Shown piece after piece: positions 11,130 to 22,440 of a stretch of 64,000 bases of DNA. Position numbers and translations under genes: made by a program. Position 1 is the stretch's first letter, and each line of letters opens with the position of its first letter. The notes under the pieces were generated by a model. That model ran no database searches, was not told the DNA's origin, and saw only the letters and a list, made by a program, of their open reading frames with translations. This DNA is from Ichthyophis bannanicus (lineage: Eukaryota > Chordata > Amphibia > Gymnophiona > Ichthyophiidae), in assembly GCA_033557465.1 (NCBI GenBank), contig CM066043.1, positions 83,916,662 through 83,980,661 on the forward strand, written 5' to 3'.

Positions 11130-12140
11130 ATTTCTGGGCGACATGTCCCAAAAACTGGCCAGTGGGTTCAAGAAGTGTTTCTGGTGCACAAGGCACAGAT
11201 ACCCATAGTTGGTGCTTGCTGTCAGTGCCTGGGACCTGATCATCAGCCCTTTTCTTGTAATTTGTGATAACAAAAACAGGACTCAAGGGTCGAAAGAAGC
11301 AGCACAAATCACTTTTTGATACTTACAAGTCCAATTCATCGATGTCTGCATCAATGGCATTGGTCTCAATAGCTTCAAAGGCCGCATCGGATGATGGTGG
11401 TGCATCAACATCAAGGAGTTCTCGAGCCCACTTGGAGCCAAGCACCCATAGTGTCCCAGAATATTGGCCATAGATCGACCTCCACCCAAAGATGAGGAAG
11501 TATTTGGTTTCATCTTCAATGTCAAAGGGGGATCGCACTGAACACCGAGTGAAGACTGATGCCTTGGCGGAGCACCTCAGGGCATGGCATTGAGAGCAAT
11601 GAGAGTCCACGAGAGTGCCCCTTTAAGCTTTTCCAAAGGAAGGAGAGCTCATCCTCAAGAACATCGGAGTGGTAGCGACAGCCTGCCAAGCTGGCAATAA
11701 CCTTGTTCAGATCCCAGGTACATTGGTTTAAATTGCTTAGGAATTGGCTGTCATGGAGAAATGCCTTCTGAAGGTTCACGAGGAAAGGACTGTGGTGCTC
11801 TTGGCTGTGCATCAGACTGAGGCCTCGACGTCAACTGCATCAACATTGGCTACCATGCAACTGATCCTTGAGATGCACGCCTTGCCTGCAGGAGACACAT
11901 CAACATCGGGGCATCCAAGGGCCCCAACACTGGTGCCTGCCTGGTCGATATTACTCTCTAGCATTTCAGGATCCGATGCACCCTCAAAATCTAGACATAC
12001 ATCAGTGCATCATCGCTCCTGAAGGAGCTCCCGATCCCCACAGGTCAGGAGAGAGATCCAGGCAGAGACTCAGAGGTTCTTCAACTTCCTCTCTGAGTCA
12101 GATTCAGGTTATGTTTGGAATTGGAGACAAATGATGAGGC
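11130..12140 (+). pseudogene. Gag-like remnant, unclassified
   Basis: Translated pieces in shifting frames show KCFWCTRHRYP-like and CLGPDHQPFSC segments near 11175-11270, resembling the cysteine/histidine knuckle of DIRS-type or other gag proteins. Long Ser/Thr/Ala-rich stretches follow (11330-11470, 11810-12020), ending in an EIQAETQRFFNF-like piece near 12060. Frame changes are frequent. It might be DIRS gag or an L1-associated ORF; I cannot decide. The 260 bases before it (10867-11130) hold nothing recognisable. Confidence 0.4.
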
Positions 12141-12302
12141 TGGGGCTATCATAAGACCTGAGGTGAGGGGTTTGTTTTGATACCTGTTAATGCCTCCATT
12201 TTTCCTTCATTTTTATTATTAATATATTATAATAGATTTTTTTGAGACCCGGATTTTTGTTTGAAGAATAAGCAAGGGTAGGTACAAAAGAATGGATGCT
12301 AT

Positions 12303-14583
12303 GTTGTTGTTGTTAAGTGCCGTCAAGTCATTATCGACTCATGGCGACCCTCTGGATAGTTGCCTAAATTATGTTCGGTCTTAAGTCAGGCAGCTCATCG
12401 TTGACAGACTGGCACCCGTAGCTGCTGTTATTGTATCCATCCATATCATTGCTGGCCTTCCTCTTTTGCGTTGACTTTCTACCTTGCCAAGCATGATATC
12501 TTTCTCTAATCATCTCTCTCTTTGCTTTATGTGTCCAAAGTATGAAAGTGGAAGTCTTGTCATCTGAGCTTCTAAAGAAAGCTTAGGTTTGATCTCTAGT
12601 ACCGACTGGTTTGTTCTTTGGGCAGTCCGTGGTCTACACAGAATTTGTTGCCAGCACCATACTTCAAAGGCATCAATTTTCTTCCTGTTTTTTTCACTGT
12701 CCAATTTTTGCATACATATGATGTTATTGAAAAAGTCAAATCTTTGTATGGAGAGAGACTTCTCTGTTCTTGAGAATCTTGTCTAGGTCCTTCATAGCCA
12801 TTCTGCCAAGAGCAATGCGTTGTCGGATTTCTTGACTGCTTGTTGCTTCTTTATTGATAGTTGATCCAAATAGGTTAAAGTTGTTCACTATTTCAATGTC
12901 TTCTCCATCAACAATGAATTTATTCATTTTGCCAGTTGTCAGGATCTTTGTCTTCTTAACGTTAAGGTGCAGACCCATTTTAAGACTATATTCTTTGATC
13001 TTGAGAAGCAAATGTTTCAAATTGTCTTCACTTTCAGCCAATAATGTGGTATTATCAGCATAGCGAAGGTTGTTGATGAGTCTTCCACCAATCTTCACAC
13101 CACGGTTGTCTTCCTACAGTCCTGCTTCTCTGATTTGTTCTGAATATAAATGAAACAGGTAGGGGGAAAGCATGCAGCTTTGTCATACACCTTTGCTGAT
13201 TTTAAACCATTCTGTTTCTCCTTGTTCCATTCGAACTATTGTTTCTTGATCAATGTAAAGGTTGTGCAAGAGAATAAGGTGTTCTGGCATACTATGCTTC
13301 TTAATGTGGCACAGTTTCTCATGGTTTACACAGTCAAAAGCCTTACTGTAGTCAATAAAACACATATGGATATACTTTTGTCTTTTCAAGGATCCATCTC
13401 ACATCCGTGATAATGTCTCTCGTTCCTCGCTCTTTCCTAAATCCTGCTTGCACTTTAGGTAGTTCATGTTCCAGGTATGGTTGTAGTCTCTGCTGAATGA
13501 TCTTGAGTAGAATCTTGCTGGCATGTGGGATCAGAGTGATTGTGCGATCAATACCTTTCTTCAGTATTGATACAAAACACAGATCTTTTCCAGTCAGTTG
13601 GCCATGAATTTGTCTTCCAAATTTCCTGGCAGAGCCTTGTAAGTATGGTAACAGCTTCATCCAATTGCTGTAATATTTCAGTGGGAATGCCATCAATGTC
13701 CAGTGTTTTGTTCTTTGATAAGGCTTTGACTTCTTCTTTCATCACCAATGGTTCCCGATCATAAGGTTTAGGTTGAAACAGCTGTTGGTCAACTTGATCT
13801 TTATGGTATAATAACTCTGTATAAGCATCATTCAACATGGATCCTTGAGCATCTTATAGCATTCCAATTCAAGGCTGGAATTTTTTCTTTAACTCTCATA
13901 GCTTTAGAAAATCCAATCTTGTTCTTCCTCTAATAGCTTCTGATTCTATTTCCTCACAAGTGTCATTGTAGTACTTTTCCTTCTCTTGTCTTGCTGCACA
14001 TTGGAAATCTTTGAGTTCTGCTATTGCCTCTCTTTCTCCTTTTGCTTTAGTTTATCTGCGTTTCTGGACAATTTTAAGAGTTTCTTCAGTCATCCATTTT
14101 GGCCATTTTTGCTTTTTCACCTTATGTAGAGACTTGTCGCTATCTTCCAACACAGCCTTCTTGATGTCATTCCATAACTCTTATGGAACTCTGTCATTTG
14201 CATCTTTAAATTCCAGTGGTATATTCTCAAGGTGATATTTTTCTACATTCATAAATGGCTTGCTCTTTTTCAACTTTAGCTTGCGTTTGCATACTAGTAG
14301 TTGGTGACATGTACCGCAGTCAGCTCCAGGTTTTGTTTTTGTTGATGTTATCAAGTTTTTCCATCGTTGTCTTCCACAGATGTAATCAAATTGATTTCTG
14401 TACAATCCATTAGGTGACATCCACGTGTACAGTCAGTGCTTGTGTTGCTGAAAGAAGGTGTTTGAGATGAATAGATCATTGATCTTGCAGAATTCTATCA
14501 GTCTTTCTCCAGCTTTGTTTCTTTTGCCAAGTCCATATTTTCCAACCACTTTGCCTTATTCTTGTTGCCAACTTTTGCATTCC
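12303..14583 (-). pseudogene. RTE/BovB-like LINE, main body
   Basis: Reading the minus strand: end of the endonuclease (14583-14181, with WNAKV, GLGKRNKAGERLIEFC and QFDYICGRQRW-like pieces), the linker, RT fingers (13838-13352, FRKERGTRDIITDVRWI), palm (13389-13183, CFIDYSKAFDCVNH; 13098-12736, NLRYADNTTLLAES) and C-terminal region (12713-12510, DAFEVWCWQQILCRP). The catalytic YADD box is YADN. The 3' end at 12303 is a gttgttgttgtt run, the complement of the (AAC)n-type tail known for RTE/BovB. Frames shift at least five times. These signatures are those of the RTE clade. The missing N-terminal endonuclease lies just upstream in reversed orientation. Confidence 0.85.
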
Positions 14584-14825
14584 AGTCATGAACCAAGGAA
14601 GTTGGAGGTGGTCAAGAATGAAATGGAACGTGTACAACTCGATCTGTTGGGTGTCAGTGAACTGAAATGGACTGGCTTTGGGCACTTTGCATCTGATGAT
14701 CAAATGGTTTACTATGCTGGAAATGACAGACAAAGAAGAAATGGTGTTGCATTTATAGTTAAGAAGAAACTTGAAAGAACTGTAATGAAATACAATGATG
14801 CTATGATAAGGAGAAGGAAAGCCAG
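14584..14825 (+). pseudogene. Inverted 5' segment of the RTE element (endonuclease N-terminus)
   Basis: On the plus strand a frame reads KLEVVKNEMERVQLDLLG, then SELKWTGFGHFASDD and RRNGVAFIVKKKLERTV, the start of an RTE apurinic-type endonuclease. It abuts, head to head, the antisense remainder of the same protein, which restarts about 50 residues further on. The order and orientation match a 5' inversion with loss of sequence at the junction. Confidence 0.82.
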
Positions 14826-14844
14826 GGTCCATAATTATTGAAAA

Positions 14845-15400
14845 GTAAGTAGATGGATGGGTGCTGGGAAAGGGAAAGGGTAGGTATGGGGCGGGATATG
14901 GGGGAGTTGAGGGAACAGGGACTGGATTTAGGTTGTGTCTCTAAGATTGGGTGGATGGCCAGAAGAAGATTGACATTAAGACTGGCTGGATATTGGGATT
15001 ATAAGTGCAGACTCATGGCTTGTTTAGGATTGTGAGTGAGGACTCAGGAAATGAGTAGGGTGGAAGAGTGGGAATTTGGGGATTAGGTGGGGACATAGTT
15101 GGGACTATGAAATTGAGTTGGGATGAGGAGGATAACAAGGATTAGGTGATCGGATGAGACGTATGAGTAGGGCTGTGAGGCTAAGTGCAGAACAATGGGA
15201 AGGGGAGAGAGTTTGAAGGACTCAGAGGATCTGGAAAAGGATTAGGAAGAAATTGAAAGGGACAGAGGGCTATGGAGAGGGTAAGCGACAAAGGAAAGGC
15301 TAAATCTTTGAAAGAGGTGAGAAAGGGTGGAAATGGGGAAGATAAAAAGGGAAATGGAAGCCTGGAGAGGGATTAAGACATAAGAAAGAAACTGAAGGCA
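14845..15400. repeat. Purine-rich G/A tract
   Basis: Long G- and A-rich sequence with degenerate gggattaggtgggg and ggaaaggg phrases. No coding pattern. It has the flavour of the minisatellite at 4.4 kb but no clear period. Confidence 0.55.
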
Positions 15401-15570
15401 GATATGGTCATATAATTATGTGAACTAGGTGTTATCTTAAGGTAGCAGAATTGAGGGGTGGCAGCATGGTGCCAGTGTGGGAATTCAGAATCAATTGTAT
15501 ATGTCTCTGTACGGTACTGCATCACCGTACAAATGATCAATAGTAATAGTAGTAGTAGTAAGTTGGAAGG

Positions 15571-15853
15571 GAGGAGTGGCTCAGTGGTTGGGACAGGTTA
15601 CCTCAAGCCAGAAGGCTGGGGTTCAATTCCCGCATGGGGACAAGCAACTTCATGCTAGAGGGACTGGGGTCTCTAGTCCCATGGCCACTCCTTGCCTGGG
15701 GCAAGCCACTTATTCCTCCATTGCCTCAGGTACACTTAGATTGTGAGCCCTTCGTGGACAAGGGAATAAAAAGTACCTGTTGGTATACATGTAAACCGCA
15801 CTGATTCTAAAGAGCACGGTATAAAAAAGAAATAAATAATAAAAAATAAATAC
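15571..15853 (+). mobile_element. tRNA-derived SINE with L2-like tail
   Basis: The head has an A-box-like tggctcagtgg (15577-15587) and a B-box-like ggttcaattcc (15620-15630), as in tRNA genes transcribed by RNA polymerase III. The body has gcctggggcaagccacttattcc. The tail carries gtaaaccgcactgattc, a gcacggtataaa phrase and A-rich TAAA repeats, as in the L2-like LINE end at 53.05-53.10 kb. The shared end implies that L2-like machinery mobilises it. Confidence 0.8.
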
Positions 15854-15895
15854 CTCCCGATATTCTGTCTTCCACTCTATTGTATGTACTTTGTA

Positions 15896-18800
15896 ACCTT
15901 TAAAAAAGAGATAGAGAAGCTTTTAAACTAGAAAATAGGGGAAAGCCTACAGTCACCCAGGAGCGCATGGTTCGGACAAAGGTATCCTTGAAGGATACTA
16001 CCAAAAGCAGTGAGGTTCCAAAAGGGAGTATAGTAGCCAAAATGCCCTTGAGTAAGGAGCAGACCGAGCATAAAGATTCCAAATTACCCATGCCTACCAA
16101 TAGCCAGATTAATATTAATAAAATACAGTCTCTAAAATGCTTGTATGCCAATGCTAGAAGTCTAAACAATAAGATGGGAGAGTTAGAATATATAGCACTA
16201 AATGAGAGGTTAGATATGATTGCACTCTCAGAGACATGGTGGAAGGAGGATAACCAGTGGGACACTGTGATACCTGGATACAAACTATATCGTAATGATA
16301 GAGCTGATCAAATTGGTGGAGGGGTTGCGCTCTATGTTAGAGAGGGCATTGAGTCAGAAAGGATTAAAGTTTTGCAGGGAACAAAATTTGCTGTAGAATC
16401 TCTATGGATTGAAATTCCATTTATGAAGGGGAAGGTGATGGCAGTGGGAGTATACTATCGACCGCCTGGCCAAAATGAACAAATGGATGATGAAATGCTC
16501 AAAGAAATCAAGGAAGCTAACAAAAGTCACAACAGAGTAGTAATAATGGGTGATTTCAATTACCCCGGTATCGACTGGGTCAGTGTCACAGCAGGACAAG
16601 CTAAAGAGATAAAGTTTCTAGATGAAATAAATGACTGCTTCTTGGAGCAGCTGGTTCATGAACCGACCAGAGGGGAAGCCATACTGGACCTAGTCCTTAG
16701 TGGAACGCCAGATCTGGTGCAAGAAATAAGGGTGTTGGGACCACTTGGCAATAGTGATCATAGTATGATCATGTTTGATTTAATTAGTGGAAGACAGATA
16801 GTAAAGGAATCCACAGTACTACCTTTTAACTTTCAAAAGGGAGACTATGATAGAATGAGGAATATAGTTAGGAAAAAACTAAAAGGAGCGGTTCCAAAGG
16901 TTAAAGACTTACAGCAAGCTTGGGTGTTATTTAAAAATACTATCCTCGAAGCCCAGACCAGCTGTATTCCACGCATTAAGAAAAGTGGAAGAAAGTCCAA
17001 AAAACTGCCAGCATGGTTTAAAGGTGAGGTCAGAGAGGCTGTTGCTGCCAAAAAAGCAACCTTCAGGAAATGGAAAAAAGAGCCAAATGATGAAAACTGG
17101 AAACAGCACAAGCACTGGCAAGTTAAATGCAAAGCATTGATAAGGCAGGCAAAGCGGGAATTTGAGAGGAAACTTGCTACGGAAGCAAAAACATGAAATA
17201 AAGACTTTTTCAAGTACATTCGTAGCAAAAGGCCTGTGAGAGAGTCAATTGGACCATTATATGATAGAGGGGTAAAAGGGGCAGTAAGAGGAGACAAGGC
17301 TATAGCAGAGAGACTGAATGAATTCTTTGCTTCGGTCTTTACTGAGGAAGATGTAGGGATGTTACCCAAGACTGAAGTGGTATTTAAAGGTGATACTGCA
17401 GAGGAATTGAGAGAAATATCGCTACACCGGGAAGATATATTACAACTATTTGATAAACTGAATAGTAGCAAATCACCTGGACCGGATGATATACATCCCA
17501 GAGTGTTGAAAGAACTGAAATATGAGATTGCAGACCTGCTATTGGTAATCTGTGAACTTTCATTAAAATCATCTGTAATACCTGAAGATTGGAGGGTTGC
17601 CAACGTAACACCAATTTTTAAAAAGGGTTCCAGGGGTGACCCGGGAAATTACAGACCGGTGAGCCTGACGTCAGTACCAGGGAAAATGGTAGAAACCATC
17701 ATAAAGAACAAAATTACACAGCATGTAGATAGTCATGGCCTAATGGGAGACAGCCAACATGGCTTTAGACAAGGAAGATCTTGTCTTACTAATCTGATAT
17801 GTTTTTTTGAAGGTGTGCATAAACAGGTAGACAAAGGTGAGTCGGTTGATATAGTGTATCTGGACTTTCAGAAAGCTTTTGACAAGGTCCCCCATTAGAG
17901 ACTTTTGGCGAAGCTAAAAAGTCATGGGATAGGAGGCAGTGTACTGTTGTGGATTGGAAACTGGTTAAAAGATAGAAAGCAGAGGGTAGGGCTAAATGGC
18001 CAATATTCCCAATGGAAAAAGGTGAATAGTGGAGTACCCCAGGGATCTGTACTGGGTCCGCTACTTTTTGACATATTCATAAATGACCTGGAAAAGGGAA
18101 TAACTAGTGAGGTTATCAAATTTGCAGATGACACAAAACTGTTTAAAGTTGTTAAAACCCAAGAGGATTGTGGAAAACTGCAGGAGGATCTGGATAAATT
18201 GGAAGACTGGGCATCCAAACGGCAGATGAAATTTAATGTGGACAAGTGCAAAGTTATGCACTTAGGAAAGAACAACCCACACTATAGTTACACGATGCAA
18301 GGCTCCACATTAGAAACCACCACCCAGGAAAAAGATTTAGGAGTCATCGTGGATAACATGTTAAAACCCTCCGCCCAGTGTGCAGCGGCGGCCAAGAAAG
18401 CAAATAGAATGCTAGGTATCATAAGGAAAGGGATGGAGAATAAAACAAAGGATATTATAATGCCTCTGTATCGCTCCATGGTACGACCGCACCTTGAATA
18501 TTGTGTGCAATTCTGGTCACCGTATCTTAAAAAGGACATAGCGTTATTAGAAAAAGTACAGAGAAGAGCCACCAAATTGGTGAAGGGGATGGAAGGCTAC
18601 TCCTATGAAGAGAGGCTAAAAAGGTTAGGGCTCTTTAACCTGGAAAAGAGACGGCTGAGGGGAGATATGATAGAGGTATATAAATTAATGAATGGAGTGG
18701 AACGGATAAACGTGGATCAATTGTTTACGCTATCAGAATATAGAAAGACTAGGGGACATGTAATGAAGCTACAGGGTAAACTATTTAAGACAAATAAGAG

Positions 18801-19110
18801 AAAATATTTTTTCACTCAACGTGTAATCAAACTCTGAAATCTGTTACCGGAGGATGTAGCAAGGGCTGTTAGTATAGCTGGGTTTATAAAAGGTTTGGAC
18901 AAGTTCCTGGAGGAAAGGTCCATAAACCACTATTAAAAAGGGACCCAGGATATCAATGCTTGACCCAGTACAAGCATTGTGGAACCTGTGTCTTTTGGGG
19001 ATATTGCTAGGTACGTATGACCTAGATTGGCCACTGTTGGAAACAGGATACTGGGCTTGATGGACCTCGGTCTGACCCAGTATGGCATGTCTTATGTTCT
19101 TATGTTCTTA
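15896..19110 (+). mobile_element. CR1 LINE, nearly complete ORF2 plus 3' UTR
   Basis: A 5'-truncated CR1 that starts just before ORF2 and ends with repeated ttatgttctta at 19092-19110, the short terminal repeat typical of CR1. Its tail is the sense version of the antisense fragments at 1.2, 40.7, 53.1, 58.7 and 60.8 kb. The preceding 40 bases are the end of the SINE. Confidence 0.9.
15967..18936 (+). pseudogene. CR1 ORF2 (endonuclease-reverse transcriptase), three nonsense codons
   Basis: One continuous frame from ATG 15967 to TAA 18934-18936 (989 codons) is interrupted only by TGA 17194-17196, TAG 17896-17898 and TGA 18835-18837, with no frameshift. Endonuclease motifs: YANARSLNNK near residue 60, SETWW near 87, GDFNYPGIDW near 194 and NSDHS near 262. 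RT motifs: SPGPDDIHPRVLKEL, YLDFQKAFDKVPH near 632, [12 protein letters not shown], and FADDTKLF near 719. C-terminal region: [15 protein letters not shown]. The enzyme nicks target DNA and copies its RNA there. Catalytic residues in both domains are intact, so loss of function seems recent. The second stop sits right after VPH and fits CAG to TAG; the third fits TGG to TGA. Confidence 0.9.
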
Positions 19111-19259
19111 CTGTACAATTTTATTTGTCCTCTGTTTGAAGCTGTTGTGCTATTGCTCCCCTCCTCCATCCTCCAGTGTATTATTTTGTTTTTGTCTTCT
19201 ATGTTTTTCTGCCTATGTTGCAGCATGTAGTTTAGAGATGGAGGGAACGCATGCTGTCA

Positions 19260-20640
19260 GGTACTCCTATAGCCTGCCAAGTAATAATATAGTTTGTTTA
19301 CTCTACTTCCTTGTGAGCTACGAAACAAGCCAACTGCAACCATGTCCGGCAGGCCCCCACAGGTTCCTCCAGCACCAGCCAAATGTCCAAGAGGTCTGAG
19401 GAAGGCAAGAATACCAAGTGCCTGTCAAGAATACCATGAGAATAATGAAGCATTCTTTCCCAGTAGACTTTAATCACATCACAGAACATGTGTCCAAGGG
19501 TCATTGTAGCTGCTCCACATCTTGGACATTCATCCGTCAATGCCAGACCAGCCCTCCATGCTTGGCGAGGGGCAAAATGCAGCCAGTGTACCAAATTGAA
19601 TTGTAAGTCCCAAAGCTCCATGGAAGCTATCAGCAGTGGAATACCTCCAAGATCCTTGCTAGCAACCAGGACCCCAAGGTCCCATGTCCATGTTGATGCC
19701 AGTTCTGCCTCCACCACAGGTGGGCACAACCCCACAAGGGCCTGATGTAAATGAGTAAAATGAATATGGCAGTCCCCTTCCATGAGTATCTCCTCCAAGT
19801 GAGAACAAATGCCATCTGCTCAAGACATTGATGGTAAACTACGAACATAGCTCTGAACCTGTAAATAAGGAAAGATGTCCATTTTATTAAACCCAAAGTG
19901 TTCCTGAAATTCCACAAATGGGAGGAGCGCACCTGACTCCGTTACAACATATTCCACATGAATAAAACTCACCTTATCCCACCGTGCAAATGCGGATTCC
20001 CCAAGCCCCAGGGGGAACACTCTGTTTCCCTGTAAAGGCAGAAAGGGAGAACTAGAAGCCTCACAGTTTAGTAGCCCGCACAAGTGTTACCATGCAGAGC
20101 AAACTTAAGAGAACAGCACATTCCATTGCATTATCGACAATCTCCATGATTGTTCAGCATGTAATATATAGCGTAAGAGAAAAGGAGCATTGAGGGCACA
20201 CTCCCAGTCTATTGGTGTGTAATCAGACATGTCCCAAAGCCAATCTCGTATATGACGCAGCACATAGGCCAAATTGTATCTACGTATGTCAGGGAATCCC
20301 ATCTCTCCCTGGGCCCAGGTTCTTTGTGGCACAGTGAGTCGCACACGAGTACTGCGGCCCCTCCATAGCATGATATTAATCTGCCTTTCCATCAGCCTAA
20401 GGTCCTGTTGCCTGAGCACCAAAGGGAGCGTCTAAAAACATATAGCCACTTGGGAAAAATGACCATCTTAAATAATGCTATCCAACCTCTCATGGACAGG
20501 GAGAGATCCTGCCATCTATGTATGCGCTGCTCGAGGTCTGCCAGCAGATTAGTGATGTTGACTTGGTATAGATCAGTCAACTGCAGTGGGAGCTGGATTT
20601 CTAAGTATTTAAATCCCCTTCAGCCCGGGGGTTTCTCTGT
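19260..20640 (-). pseudogene. L1/Tx1-like ORF2 C-terminal half, antisense
   Basis: Minus-strand pieces: 20640-20392 (FKYLEIQL-type start, then RWQDLSLSMRGWIALFKMV), 20422-20105 (NIMLWRGRSTRVRL, GGMGFPD-like, YNLAYVLRHIRDW), 19932-19298 (LQFNLVHWLHFAPRQAW, CPRCGAATMTLGHMFCDV). The last is the cysteine-rich region of L1 ORF2. Same lineage as the element at 1.3-4.3 kb but a different subfamily by sequence. Frameshifted and truncated upstream of the thumb. Confidence 0.75.
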
Positions 20641-21440
20641 AAAAGTTGCAGTTTGTGAAGTGGAGGAGGTTGCTTTATAAATTATCTTCTTTAGGGAGTA
20701 TTGGAAAAACATTTTATTTTTCTCTCCAGTGCAAAGAAGAGTATGTCTGAAGATCTGTGCAGGAGAGTGAAACAGGGTTGTTGCAGCGAGAATAAGGTGA
20801 GAAATTGCTGCCTAAAGTGAAAGGTTAAGTTTAAAAGCATTTAAGTATTTGTGACTGACCAGAGTGAAATGGTTGTAAAAGGTTCCTTTTATTTTTAATT
20901 GGATATCTGTGAAGTGAAGTGTTGTCTGCCAGACTGAAAGGAGAACGTCACAAAAGAGAAGGCAATGATTGCTGAAGATCATGTTATGTAATAATTACAG
21001 CTGCCATTAAAACTGGTAATAGTTCTTGTTGGAAAGCTGCATTGTGTGAAAGGCTGGAAATCTAAGCTTTGCTGTCTATTCAGAAAAGTTTGGCTATAAA
21101 GTTGGTTTGGCGCTCTTTCAAAGAGAAGTGTATTCGCTGAGCTCAGAAGTTAAAAGTCCTGTTGAATTTTGGATGAAAGCAAAGAAGCCTACAGCTTTTA
21201 AGAGTGGTTTCAGGCCACTGCTGGTGAATGTCTATGTGGTGGTTTTGCTCCTCTAAAGCAGTTTCTGCTGGAAAAGGAAAATGTTTATGTAGTAGTAGCT
21301 TGTGGTTCCATTATGCAGGTGCCGTTTCCTAGGGGGAATGGTCAGTTTCAAAGAATTTCTGCTTAAACGTTTGGCTTCTGGTGAGAAGAAGCCAGTTCTT
21401 ACCAAGCTCAAAGAAAAACTTAATTTTGGTCTGCAGTCTC
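20641..21440. other. No recognised feature
   Basis: Moderately AT-rich, many gtgaaag and aaagtg phrases, no coding pattern. It could be a LINE or LTR untranslated region, but nothing proves that. Confidence 0.4.
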
Positions 21441-21442
21441 TG

Positions 21443-21510
21443 AGTACCTGAGGCAACGGAGGGTTAAGTGGCTTGCCCAAGGCCACAAGGAGCACCTGTG
21501 GGACTAGAAC
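21443..21510 (-). mobile_element. SINE fragment (antisense)
   Basis: ggagggttaagtggcttgcc followed by caaggccacaaggagc is the complement of the SINE body phrase ccttgtgaccttgggcaag seen at 50.85 kb. Confidence 0.65.
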
Positions 21511-21772
21511 ATAGCTTAGGGATTTTCTTACTGATTTCATAAAGTTAGGCAGTAGGTTCTGAGACTGTGGACCTGCGCTGGATTGGTGACCAGAGGGATT
21601 TCTGAAGCGAGCCATGCCAGAGGGAGAATCTGTTGTTAGGGCCCTAGCATTAAGACAGACTGCAGTCAGCAAGAGATAAGTAGCTCTACCAACAGTTTTT
21701 GGTATTTGAGATGCACCTGAACTCTCAGACATTTAAGCTCAAATATCTGTATTTTATTAATACACTCGGAGT

Positions 21773-21980
21773 GGAGGAGTAGCCTAGCTGTAGAACACTG
21801 AGAGACCAGCATTCCATTCCCACTACCACTCCTTGTGGCCTTAGGCAAGTTACGAAATCCTTCATTAACTCAGAAGAAAGACCTGACACTCTACTTCCTG
21901 TCGCACTGCCAAGAAAATCCAGGAGCTGCTAGGTCACCAGGAGTCCGCACTGACTCAAAGGCAAACTACTACTACTATGT
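21773..21980 (+). mobile_element. tRNA-derived SINE with RTE-like tail
   Basis: The head gaggagtagcctagctgtag and cagcattccattccc resembles a decayed tRNA promoter region, followed by the ccttgtggccttaggcaag body. From 21900 the tail gtcgcactgccaagaaaa to tgactcaaaggc is the sense form of the RTE 3' end seen antisense at 12303-12350. It ends in a (act)n run. This composition predicts mobilisation by RTE machinery, unlike the SINE at 15.6 kb. Confidence 0.75.
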
Positions 21981-22440
21981 TACAGCATTTGAATGACTGC
22001 TTATTGTAAACTGCAAAATGCATCTTGCCTTGAGTGTGCAAAGATTCTCAAAGGCACCGTATTATGTTACATCTCCTGTTGATTCAGGCTTAAGTAGAGG
22101 ACAGATATAGGGTTGATAATCGACTAACCTCCTCAATAACAGAAATGGACTTGGTATGCAAAAAGTCAAGGCCACCATATAGATGTGTAAATAGACTTGT
22201 TTGATAGTGTTTTTGGCTGTCCCTGCCAGGGCAATAGTGATCACCTCTGAGTCCCCAGCACTATTCATTGTATGGGAAATGGCCACAGTCAGACTGAAAT
22301 CAATTTAGCTGTGACCACAAGCATCATGGAAGTTGTTGATGCGCCAGGTTTTGTACGAGTCCATAGTTGCGTGGGTTTGCAGTCAATCGTCTCTTACGTC
22401 ACAGACTGTCTATGGTCAGGTATGAGTCTGGAAGGAGAAT
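21981..22440. other. No recognised feature
   Basis: Non-coding in all frames by inspection. It may include the 3' part of the adjoining antisense LINE, but no motif confirms this. Confidence 0.4.

Noticed and set aside
14811..14868. Possible target duplication of the RTE element (atggatg near 12293 and 14853)
   Set aside because: Seven bases with inexact placement; could be chance.
15577..15630. A genuine tRNA gene
   Set aside because: A and B boxes are present but no full cloverleaf is seen, and the sequence continues into a SINE body and LINE-like tail.
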